This document shows positions 1-9,103 of a stretch of DNA of 25,000 nucleotides, in pieces. The DNA is from Takakia lepidozioides (lineage: Eukaryota > Streptophyta > Takakiopsida > Takakiales > Takakiaceae): contig JAKLZA010000014.1 in NCBI GenBank assembly GCA_030704615.1, positions 1 through 25,000 of the forward strand, given 5' to 3'. Each line of letters begins with the position of its first letter. Position 1 is the stretch's first letter. Below the pieces are notes generated by a model. The model saw nothing but the letters and a program-made list of their open reading frames with translations, was not told the DNA's origin and did no database searches. Made by a program: the position numbers and the translations under genes.

Positions 1-228
1 GTCAGGACTTGGTATGTCGCATGGGGCTGTGGTTCAAGATTGGACATTTAGGCTTTCGGGCAAAACATGCTCGCAGCGCCATCAGGATCCGCCAGTGGGA
101 AAATATTTGGGCTGAATGGTATACAAATGATCCTTGGGACCTTCTGGAGACAAATGGAGGTCTTACAAAGTCATGTCTTACTAACTTTTGCCGGCTGGGT
201 TCATGTTGCGCATGTATGGTGGATGCAG

Positions 229-1153
229 ATCCGCCGTTCCTCGTACCACGACGTCATTCGTGTTTCGGAGATTCAGAAGGTGCTGGACATCACCAGTGTA
301 CAGACATACATTATCAACAGTGCTCGTGTACTGTTTTTGAATGAAAGACCACAACCAAGGCCAGCCAAAGGTGTCACCAACACTTGCGAGACTTGCGAAC
401 GCAGCCTCCTGGACACATTCCGCTTTTGTTCCCTTGGTTGTAAGGTATACATGTACTACTTTAATAATGTCTCCTGTCAAGCTGTACTGGAATTCTTGGT
501 GCTGTGCTGATCAATGCTTCTTTATCCTGTCTTAAGCACCTCAGTCATAGATGAAGGTGGGATGTAGCAGTAAAATTCATGAATTCATGAAACTTGGCTC
601 AAGTGTCCCTGGACTATTTTCTGGAGATGTCCATGAAACATCCTATATCCCCGAGTTCAAAGTCATGTTCACGGTTCATGGAAGGTTTTATTGAGAAGGT
701 CTTTTGTCTTTACAATGTGTGCAGCTAGAGGGAATCAAAAGGCATGGCGATCTGTCATTTATTTTGCAACCAAGATCGCAAGCTGCAGCTGGAGTAAGGA
801 CTGCGTCTGACTCTGAGGACTCTTCTTCACACAAGAAGGCTCCACGATCGAAGAAGGTTTCACAGTTGCCGTCATCTCCTCTGCTTCATGGAGGATCAGA
901 GGTTCACGACAACGCACCAGACCATGACTCTTCCGACGAGGTTGCAGCCTACAAGACACAGTCCTTTGTACCTTTGCGTGAGGGGTTTCAACAAGGGGGT
1001 TCTCTGGACCTGCAAGCAAGCACCAGCTCTGCTATCCACTCGCCATCTCACCATCTTCTAGATATCTCACCCCGGACACCGGTGCCTTTCACGTCCCTCC
1101 GCACTGCGAAAAGGCGGAAGGGGATTCCTCACAGGGCCCCTCTAGGAGCCTAA
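229..1153 (+). CDS. PLATZ zinc-binding transcription factor, 3' part (two exons, 5' end outside window)
   Basis: PLATZ proteins are plant-specific zinc-binding DNA-binding proteins that favour AT-rich DNA; some members act on RNA polymerase III genes. Two exons join in phase 0. Exon 229-444 follows a TGCAG acceptor, opens with [12 protein letters not shown], continues with [19 protein letters not shown] and [20 protein letters not shown], and ends at AAG|GTATAC. Exon 725-1153 follows GTGCAG, opens [12 protein letters not shown], carries the Ser/Asp-rich SDSEDSSSH stretch typical of the family and ends with [17 protein letters not shown] and TAA. The basic end is a likely nuclear-localisation patch. 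The exons give 214 residues. The N-terminal zinc-binding segment (Cys/His cluster before the IRR motif) is not encoded in bases 1-228, which read as intron, so the gene begins upstream of the window. Family assignment is firm; the member within the family cannot be told. Confidence 0.93.
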
Positions 1154-2200
1154 CAAGGTCCGAATGGTTTGATAAGTATATGTTGTACAGGGAAGGCGTG
1201 TTGTGCAGCAATGAAACCTCTGTGCTTTTATCAAGAGATGGTATGCCGTTGTCTCAATTATTGTATATATACGTGACCAGGACTATCTGTCGCTCAAAAC
1301 TTGATGATCATGGGATCGGGCAGGAGCTTTGCCAGGATGTTGAGCTGCATCACTCAGTGACCAGTTTGTGTACAGGCATGGATGGGGTTGTGGAAGGATG
1401 TGGCCTGGACAACCTATGTGAACTGTACTTGAATCTAGATTAAATACAACAGTGATCATCTTAAGTGTATATAACAGGAAAGGATGGCACTGGACATCAG
1501 GTATTGTGATTGTGACCTCGGGCAAGTGGGTGCCAACATATATCAACCTTGCGTTTCAATGCAGGCGCTGTGGTGATTCGAACGAAGATGACCAGCAGCG
1601 ATATGAGAATATGGCGGTTGGTTTGAGTTCAAGATTGTGTACATGATGTTGTGTTTCTAGACTTTCCTATCATGATCTTCAGATGGCATTCTCGACGCAC
1701 CGTGAGATTGTCTGGACAGGCCTCTCTTTGTGAATACAAAAGTGCTTGTTATCGGAGCTTGGTCGATCGACCTGCGTGGAGAGCGTATCTGCATGATCAG
1801 TCAGCAGATCGTTGTGTTGCACAATGTCGGCTCGGTGGAATGAGATCAGTTGACAGTCAGATGCCTCAGCTCACATATGGGATAACCAGAGCCAAGGAAA
1901 GAGCTCTCTCGAGCACGGGTCTGGAGATACTGGATGTGTTGGTCGCTGCACTGTGCAGACAGCTAGAACTTATGTGTTGGTTGGAACTTAGTTAAATTGT
2001 CGAACTTTGAACTTGAATTCAAAGTGTTCATCTCTAGCGTATATTTCCAACTTAGTTGATCTGTGTATAAGTGATGGGAGCCTGGTCTGGACAAGCTGGG
2101 CACCCACCAGACATCAGAGATTAGAGGGATTCACACGCCCACGTATGTGAAATGTACTATTGTTTTGAATCAGATTTAACAAATAAAACTAACGCAAACA
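1154..2200 (+). other. PLATZ 3' flank, probable 3' UTR
   Basis: This stretch follows the PLATZ stop codon and holds only short, unrelated open frames. The first AATAAA on the plus strand that I see lies at 2182-2187 and could be the polyadenylation signal, which would make a 3' UTR of about 1 kb, possibly spliced. No conserved protein segment was recognised. The UTR assignment is inference from position alone. Confidence 0.35.
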
Positions 2201-2963
2201 CCTTTATGTTGTACTGGAATGTGTCGTGTGTGGACAACTTGATCTGCAGCGGCCTCTCTTTGTTGAAAATGGTGATTTCTATGCAGTGCTCCTCAAGGTT
2301 GTGAGATCTCATTTGCAAGCAGCATCTCTTTATCAAGCTCAGGTAGCTCGTTTTCTTTAATTGCTCCTGAAGGTTTGCACAGACCTCGTCCTAGGATCTG
2401 AGTGCTTGTCCGGGATTAGTAAAGCAGACGATTTAAAGCTGGTTGCTGAATCTCTATGACAGGTCTGTATGTTTCCAAGTTACACTCACGCTGAAGTCTC
2501 TCCCTTCTGCCACATGTCTCTTCATACAAGTCCTAGATAATCTCCCGGTGCAGCTTTGTGAAGATGAATATATGTACAAGTTTGGTCAAAGCTTTTCAAG
2601 TTCAAGGCAATTCTTGCAGGTTAAAACGTAGATCACATACAACATGTGTCGATAGCTCTGAGAGTGATGTGCTGATTAGACTCAGAAGCTAGCTAGGCTC
2701 CCTGTCTTCTGAAGTCGGTTGGTTAGATGGGCAGTCCTGATGATCAGCGTGCCTGTCTGGAGATGTGTGGACACGCAGGCTACTTGATGAATGCATGATC
2801 TCTACACTGGAAAAGCGCCCCACCTGGCGGATCTTTATTCCAAAAGCTAGCATCTAAATCATCTAGTCACATGAGGCTGATGGGGGACGTCACCTCCGTC
2901 AATATGCCACATGTATGTTGCGTACACACACTTGGCGGATCTCAAGCTATGATCATGCGGACT

Positions 2964-3033
2964 CTCTCCTATCCGCAACATGGAGTGTGCACGCACACGC
3001 TCCTCTCACTCTCCTATCCGCAACATGGAGTGT
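2964..3033. repeat. Short tandem duplication, 45-bp period
   Basis: A 25-base segment beginning CTCTCCTATCCGCAACATGG is present at 2964-2988 and again, apparently unchanged, at 3009-3033. The period of 45 bp is a multiple of three, so one frame shows the peptide LSYPQHGV twice. No gene is associated with it. Confidence 0.85.
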
Positions 3034-3254
3034 ACGTATATCCCAACCCAGGTTGCTTTCATCCAGTAGACTGCAGCGGTGGACCTCTTCCGTTGATACC
3101 ACTGTTTTTCCATTGCAATCTTATTTAGTGTTGATCCCGAGGTTCAGAAATTTGTAAAGACTCTAGTCGTTGTCTCTAACAAAAAATAGGACTCGTAGAG
3201 CTCGTAACTTGGGCTCCAAGCAACTGTTCACACGTCGACAGTACGAAAGTTATC

Positions 3255-3286
3255 TACTTCTCCTTCTTCTTCTTCTTCGTCGTCTT
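3255..3286. repeat. CTT/CGT trinucleotide tract
   Basis: An imperfect CTT run merges into CGTCGT. On the minus strand it reads as a run of arginine codons at the end of an otherwise unremarkable 66-codon frame, so that frame is best explained as a microsatellite artefact. Confidence 0.8.
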
Positions 3287-4657
3287 TGATCCTTCACTGC
3301 AACTTCAGTGTGAAAAGACACATCTGTGGCCGGCGACCAAAAGCGTGGCAGCTCGGAAGGGGTAGACGAAGGAGGCGGCGTGCCACTTGCCGGTTCCTTG
3401 GGTGGAACACTTCCCGGCCACCTGCAGCGTAGCTCATGACCTGACGTCATGCTGGGTCCCGTGCACGGAACTAGTGTTGTCGTTGGCCCACATGGTCGAG
3501 TTCATGACTGTCTTCATTGACTTCCGCAAGGATGAGAGGAGGAAGAAACAAAGTTAGTTTTGTGGAAGCTGCTGGAGTGCTCGCCCTCCACCTAGTCCTC
3601 ATGACAAGAGCAGAAAACAAAATAGAATGGTGGGTTGGGGACGGATGTGGGCCAGGGGTGACCCGCAGCCCCGCTTCTTTGTTCCTTCCTTAAGGACTAA
3701 TAACCTACAGGTTGCTTATTAGTTGGGATATGTGCACGGCATGTGGAGGCAAGGCCGGTAAGTGAGCAGTGATGATCATCACTAACTTCAATGTCCTCAA
3801 GAGGACCGTTTCTTCTCTAGGTCTGTCAGAGATTACTATGTCGGTGTGGAATGTGGGTTTGTAGATTCAAAGACAAAAGTCACGCCAAATATGGGGCTCG
3901 GCATATGATGCTTGGCATCATGTGTGGGGCGGCACAGCCCACATGGGGAGTGCCACCTTGGTCCTTGAGAGTGTCCCTTTACACCAATGGCCTCTACTCC
4001 TAACAATAGCCTTCATCCAAGTGTTGGCCAGCTTCAACAGGCATATCATTAGCCGGGATCCCTAGAGGGATCTCATGGCCCTTCTGGGCATGCATGGTTC
4101 CCTTTTCTGACAGTACTGGAATCCATCTCTTGGGGGCTGGGCTGGTGTGTGAGAATCACTTTTTGTTGCTCTCTTCACAAATCTTTATGCTGTTCCAAAG
4201 GATATGCAGACTGAGCGTTGCTCTGGAGGGGGTGTGAAGCTTCCTATATTTCCCGTTGAATGATCCTAAGTAGAGAGATGCGCAAAACATTAGAATTGGA
4301 TTAAACCCTCTTAGTCACAAACACATAACAAGACAAGCGGTAAGCTCTCTCTAAGTTTATACATAGTCCGCCCCTGTCCTTTTGTTTGTTTGTTTTCTGC
4401 CTTGTCTTTTCCCATTATTCAAAGTCTTGTTCCGTTAGCATGAGCATGGGATTTTGGTAAGTAGCCCGAGTTCGGAGTTGGGCTGTGCCTTCCAACCATG
4501 ATTGACAAACTGCATTTGTCGTTTGGGTGTCAGATTAATCGTTCTGCTACAAAAGCTCATCATTGTCCCCTTTACCAACCACTATTCCCTCCCAAATGAC
4601 AAATTATAACTTAATACATCGACTCTGAATTGAATGACGTCCGTTCCACGGCGAATA

Positions 4658-5390
4658 GAATGTAATGGCCTTTGCCAAGTTGTCGTCGGTTTCCACGTTA
4701 ATACATCGACGGTTTATCGAATGTAATGTCCTTTGCTAATGTCCTTTGCAAAGGTTGTCGTCGGTTTGTTTCCATGTAACACATCGATGGTTTATCGAAT
4801 GTAATGTCCTTTGCAAAAGTTGTTGCCGGTTTGTTTCCATGTAACAGATCGACGGTTTATCGAATGTAATGGCCTTTGCAAAGTTGTGATCGGTTTCTAC
4901 GTTAACACATCGACGGTTTATCGAATGTAATGTCCTTTGCAAAAGTTGTCGTCGGTTTGTTTCCATATAACAGATCAACGGTTTATCGAATGTAAGGGCC
5001 TTTGCAAAGTTGTCATCGGTTTCCACGTTAACACATCGACGGTTTATCGAATGTAATGTCCTTTGCAAAAGTTGTCGTTGGTCTGTTTCCATGTAACACA
5101 TCGACGGTTTATCGAATGTAATGTCCTTTGCAAAGTTGTCGTCGGTCTGTTTCCATGTAACACATCGACGGTTTATCGAATGTAATGGCCTTTGCAAAGT
5201 TGTCGTCGGTTTCTATGTTAATATTTCGACGGTTTACTGAATGTAATGGCCTTTGCATAGTTGTCGTCGGTTTCCATGTTAAGACATGGACGGTTAAATT
5301 GAATGTATGGCCTTTGCAAAGTTGTCGTCGGTTTCCATGTTTAATGCATCGATGGTCAATTGAATAACGTAATGGCCTTTGCAAGTTGCT
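4658..5390. repeat. Minisatellite array, about 12 units alternating 61 and 64/65 bp
   Basis: Each unit starts near GAATGTAATGKCCTTTGC and runs through AAAGTTGTCGTCGGTTT, a TTCCANGTTAACA or TGTTTCCATGTAACA spacer, and CATCGACGGTTTATC. Unit starts are at about 4658, 4719, 4797, 4862, 4923, 4988, 5049, 5114, 5178, 5239, 5301 and 5362, giving spacings of 61, 78, 65, 61, 65, 61, 65, 64, 61, 62 and 61. The 78-bp unit contains an internal 14-bp duplication. The short type carries GGTTTCCACGTTAAC; the long type has three or four extra bases at GGTTTGTTTCC. From about 4797 to 5114 the types alternate, forming a 126-bp dimer. Because 126 is divisible by three, overlapping open frames of about 150 codons exist on the minus strand (4736-5197, 5109-5582); these look like repeat artefacts rather than genes. 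Units at the right end are more divergent. Confidence 0.95.
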
Positions 5391-7485
5391 GGATTGTTCA
5401 ATATGTTTGACAAGTCGGCCGCAAATTTTACAACTCAAAGTCCTCATATCTTTTAAAGGAGCGTCGGATGTCAAAGTTGTGTTTTTGGACAGAGCAAAAC
5501 CCCAAATTTTTCTAACGTGATGTCCTGTGTGTTGACTCATAGCCGATATGATCCGTGGGCCGACACTTAGTGCGGTCACCACCTTCCAGTGTCAGCTTTA
5601 TATTATATAGAGGGGGGAGGGGATGACCCACCGGTCGTATGGGAGGGTGAGACCATGTGAAGCTGACTCACTGAGTGGGTAGTAGCGCACGTTCTTCTGG
5701 CACCCACTTTCTTACTCACACAATGGAAGGGACTGCGGTATATGTATCTAGAAAGTTGAAGACTGCCCTGTAGTAGTCATGTACAAAGTCAAGCTCAGAA
5801 TCTACAAATGAAGGCAGACTTCCATTGGTTGTCAGCTATTATTGTGCAGTATCCGTGTACGAGTTGACTCTGTTTTTTATTCCCTGGATTTACTGTTGTC
5901 CGGTTCAACTGCATCCGTACTGTATATCCAATGTTGCAACATTGCAAGTTCAAGTGGAGGAACGGATCGTTTCGAAAATTTAAAGAAGAAACTTGATAAC
6001 CGTGATTGGTGTCCACTAACAAGAAGCCCAGATGGCAGAAAGCAAGGAGGATGGGAGGGGGAGAGAGATAGATCATAGCACATGTTATGGGCACAGCTGC
6101 AAATGGTTGGGAAGTCAATGTCAATGGAGCTGTGAAAGAGCTGGAGCTTCACAAACACTGTAACATGTGGTGTAGACGTGTAGGCTTCCTCAGGTAATGA
6201 GCAGTGGCATTAACGTCTTCATACCTGTGTTGGTCGTTCATACTTAAGTCCAGTGATACACTAACTTGGCGAATACCCTACTCCCAGGATTCAATTGCTT
6301 GGAGAGCATTCTCAGGTTATGGAGCAACCCCCAGGCAAACAATGTGAGATACTCAAGTACAGCAGCTTTTGGTAAGCTACCCCTAGAAGAACCAACCACA
6401 TTCCCTCACTATGAGAAAGATGCAGACTTCCTCCCCATGCATCTCGAAGAAGAGGCTGCGTTCCCAGTCCACCGAATTGACATGGGTTGCAACTTTCTTA
6501 TCCAATCGATAATTGTGTTGCCTGCCACCCAGAGACATCATTTACGGGCCTACTACACTGTGTCCACACAAATGCACTTATGAGCTATAAGGAAGCATGC
6601 GGCAAAGAGACGTGACTCGTTTCTGCTGCGCATGCATAAGAGTAAATTTTATCAATGGAGGAGACTTTGGGGTGATGTCGAGAGTTCCTGAGGTCATGGT
6701 ATGTCTTATCATGTCCCAGAGGAAAAATAGGATATGCCGGAGCTCTCCCCTTTGAAGTTTGGTGCATGAATCTCTTTTCAATGAGTCCAAACTTGCCTCT
6801 AGGACTTGCCACAGGAGAATGCAACTCCAGAGAGTGTTAGAGATTTTTTGTCCCATTGGATTCATCACCTGAATAACGCCATCTTGAAGTAGGATCCAAA
6901 GATACATAGCCCATCGTCACTTGTCTTCAAGGTATGCATGCCCTATGGTACTATCAGCAGTGCAGGTCCTTACCTGCCTAATCCACAGCCATCCCTTCCT
7001 GCTCCATGGAGCCATAAACAGCCAGAAGGCCAAAGAGTACATGTCCATATAATGCAATCTTGTGTATTTGTGTTCACTGCTTGAGTTGATATATGAACCA
7101 CACCTTGCCCATGAATACTGCACTCTCTCCTTTCCAGTCACTCTCTTTTGACTCATATTTCTTGGCACTTTCTGGCCCTACTCCCCCCTTGCCCTGCGTC
7201 TGTCTGTCTCTTGCTCTCTTTCTTTCTTATTCTCTCTCACTTAACCTAGATGCTGTCCAACATACGTCAGAACAATGACTGCGACCATTGTGTGCTTTGA
7301 GCCATCTGTTGTCATATTTTTGTTATTTGAAGCTCTAAGAATCTCACCAACCAGTGGCTTAAGCTTTTTGTGAAATTATCACAATGGTTACAAAAGAGAA
7401 CAATGATCAAAGTCCTCCCAAACTAACTCCTGGCGATATCAAAAAGCAGTTTAAGCATAAATCTTTGGTCTGCATAACCTGCTAG
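5391..7485. other. Intergenic stretch, no gene recognised
   Basis: Scattered short frames occur on both strands; the longest (6266-6583 plus, 6578-6907 minus) match nothing I know. A 14-bp perfect palindrome AATGTTGCAACATT lies at 5930-5943, and a CT-rich tract at about 7170-7240. The candidate TATA-like site at 5597-5610 is listed separately. Confidence 0.5.
5597..5610 (+). promoter_or_regulatory. Possible TATA box downstream of the minisatellite
   Basis: TTTATATTATATAG followed by a G-rich run lies about 200 bp after the end of the tandem array. A TATA box at this distance from an upstream array would suit an LTR U3 region or a normal promoter. No coding sequence follows that I recognise, so it may be chance AT-rich sequence. 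Confidence 0.2.
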
Positions 7486-7800
7486 CTACTTGAAACAAAA
7501 AACCATTACTTTACATCTTCGAAGAAGCTCATAAAAAACACAACCTTCATTTTCAAAACACCTACAGATTTCCGGACCCAACCCCTCTATTGAGTAAACC
7601 TGATAAAACACAGCCGCAGACGAGGTAAAAAGAAATGCTTGCACATATGGATGGCGCTTTAGCCATTCATTCAATAGCCTTCCTAGGATCAGTAAAAACT
7701 CAACGTTGCTTGGATCGTCTGCATTTGGCCCTCGCCTGCGGAAAGGATGGCAGATTCGAGTAAGGACTGTCAGAACACATCTCTGAATTAGTTCCAACAT
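7486..7800 (-). CDS. Unassigned open frame, 104 codons
   Basis: The frame runs from ATG at 7800 to a stop at 7486. It has balanced composition, with FLLILGRLLNEWLKRH and CFENEGCVFYELLRR as its most protein-like parts and several cysteines. I do not recognise a family, and I see no splice sites that clearly extend it. It lies next to a LINE remnant and could be a decayed mobile-element fragment, an orphan gene or a chance frame. Its length is not improbable by chance in a window of this size. Confidence 0.2.
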   Translation of the reverse strand: MLELIQRCVLTVLTRICHPFRRRGPNADDPSNVEFLLILGRLLNEWLKRHPYVQAFLFTSSAAVFYQVYSIEGLGPEICRCFENEGCVFYELLRRCKVMVFCFK

Positions 7801-7941
7801 ATGGTCTCTCTCTGCAATTCTCTTCTCTCAATCCCCTCCATAAGCTGGGTTAGAATGTACCCATCCCAGTCCAGACTCCAGACCCCTCAGCTCAGGCAAA
7901 AGGTCTGAATCACTCTCTCACGAAAAGAGACATCAAAAAAT

Positions 7942-8315
7942 AGCAAACTGCAATTCTATCGGGAGACACTCTTGGTCCTCTGTGACGAAAGAAACTTGCA
8001 GTCTAATTACCTTCTGCAGCTCTATCTACCTCTCTTCTGATCGCATCAGTGGGTTCCCAGAGTCTGCGGATAGAGACCGGTAGGTGGGAAAACATGCAAC
8101 ATGAGGACTGTCTACGCCCTGCTGGAAACAACAGGGAAATCGAAAATGAAAAACATTTCTTCTTTCACTGCCTTTCTACTATGAGATCCGTGGGAGATTC
8201 AATTCTCTATTCCGGGATACCCAATCTCTCAGAGGTCTTCCATTACAAGGATCCAAATTGCTTAGCAGCTTACCTGCATGAGGCGCCTACTCTAAGACAA
8301 TCCCTAAAGAAATAG
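7942..8315 (+). mobile_element. Degenerate C-terminal fragment of a non-LTR retrotransposon (LINE) polyprotein
   Basis: The end domain of many LINE reverse-transcriptase proteins has the order SKLxFY, then LRIETGRW, then a Cys/His segment HFxFHCPxY, then a C-terminal helix. All four can be traced here. SKLQFYRETL starts at 7942 in one frame and meets a stop at about 8040. SQSLRIETGRW and NNREIENEKHFFFHC follow in a second frame from 8049. The expected CPFYYEIRGRF appears in a third frame at about 8170. The original frame returns with PNLSEVFHYKDPNCLAAYLHEA and a stop at 8315. These shifts make it a dead remnant. The reverse-transcriptase core was not found upstream. Confidence 0.7.
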
Positions 8316-8520
8316 TTGCTTTAGGGCTGCTTGTGGCCCCTCTCTCTTTCTCGTTTCTTGCCTACACTGGTCCAATAAGCTCTTCAAGCTTTCCGCCGAC
8401 ATTATAAAGTACCATTTCATTTCTGTCTAGAGGCTTTCTAGAAAGCCCGAACCTGTTTAAACCAAGGGAAGTCCTGCTACTGGAGTGAGCCCCTCACAAA
8501 GGTAGTGTCTGTTCCCTCTT

Positions 8521-8700
8521 GTTCCTCCCAAAGTGGGCGCAGGGTCTACGGCCACAAGGCTATAGCAAACAACGTCTTCTTAGTACACTCTCTCTTGCTC
8601 TCCCCCTCTCTCTCTCTCTCTTTATGTTCCGCCCAAACTGGGTGCAGAGTCTAAGGCCACAAGGCTATGGCAAATCACATCTCAGTGCATTCTCTCTCTC
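8521..8700. repeat. Tandem duplication, 105-bp period, with CT tracts
   Basis: Copy 1 (8521-8594) and copy 2 (8626-8700) share GTTCC-CCCAAA-TGGG-GCAG-GTCTA-GGCCACAAGGCTAT-GCAAA with scattered differences, and both run into CTCTCT tracts (about 8604-8621 and 8691-8726). The divergence suggests an old duplication, perhaps mediated by the CT tracts. No known element was recognised. Confidence 0.85.
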
Positions 8701-9103
8701 TCAAAACAAACCTCTCTCTCTCTACACAACACATACCTCTTCTGCCATAGCTCTGCGGATGGGGGTGGATGAGGGCATTGGTCTCGTCACTGAGCTGAAT
8801 TGCTTGACTAGCATTTCCATCTCCATGTCCCTCGACTACTGGTGCAGGTTCCAATTGAGCAGCAATTCCTTCGAGCAGTGCTGTTTTAGTTGGAGCTGAT
8901 TCTCTGCTCAAATCCTTCCCTTCGTCCTTTGATGCCTCCACAACTGCTGGCTCGGACGTAACCCCTCCAGTGCTTGGGACCTCATCATCTCGTGCCACCC
9001 AACTCCCAGTATGATCCTCCTCCTCTATTGTCAAAAACCAGGGGAGGGCTTGAGCATCCATGAATGCTACATGGTGCTTTCGGGGCAACAAGATTGTTAT
9101 CAT
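8675..9103 (-). CDS. Unassigned open frame rich in Glu, Ala and Pro
   Basis: The frame has 142 codons. Its middle part (DDEVPSTGGVTSEPAVVEA, then SAPTKTALLEGIAAQLEPAP) has the low-complexity acidic composition of a disordered protein region. Its C-terminal end (VERERFVLRERE) is merely the CT microsatellite read backwards. It could be an exon of a decayed gene or gag-like sequence, or chance. No family was recognised and no start or splice sites can be defended. Confidence 0.15.
   Translation of the reverse strand: MITILLPRKHHVAFMDAQALPWFLTIEEEDHTGSWVARDDEVPSTGGVTSEPAVVEASKDEGKDLSRESAPTKTALLEGIAAQLEPAPVVEGHGDGNASQAIQLSDETNALIHPHPQSYGRRGMCCVERERFVLRERECTEM

Larger units (their letters stand above)
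2201..4657. other. Intergenic stretch, no gene recognised
   Basis: I see no conserved coding segment on either strand. The only longer frames are a 45-bp direct repeat read through and an Arg-rich frame on the minus strand (3250-3450) created by a CTT tract. At 3905-3921 there is a 7-bp inverted repeat (ATGATGC, three-base loop TTG, GCATCAT). A purine run ending GGAGGGGG followed by TGTGAAGC at about 4223-4238 resembles a polypurine tract next to an LTR start, but no retrotransposon protein was found upstream. Confidence 0.5.

Noticed and set aside
1-228. PLATZ N-terminal coding sequence within the open frame running through this stretch
   Set aside because: The translation lacks the Cys/His zinc-binding cluster, and a good acceptor lies at 227-228, so this is intron.
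576-591. Perfect 16-bp palindrome TTCATGAATTCATGAA
   Set aside because: It lies in a PLATZ intron, is AT-rich and isolated, and has no sign of function.
3905-3921. Hairpin ATGATGC-TTG-GCATCAT as a possible small RNA precursor
   Set aside because: The stem is only seven base pairs and does not extend, too short for a microRNA precursor.
4736-5582. Two minus-strand open frames of 153 and 157 codons with repeated Cys/Met/Thr-rich peptides
   Set aside because: They fall on the tandem array and exist because the dimer length is a multiple of three; no domain and no splice context support a gene.
5930-5943. Perfect 14-bp palindrome AATGTTGCAACATT
   Set aside because: A single short palindrome in noncoding sequence; such sites are expected by chance in 25 kb.
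6266-6907. Overlapping open frames of about 105 and 109 codons on opposite strands
   Set aside because: No family recognised, no splice context, and lengths expected by chance.
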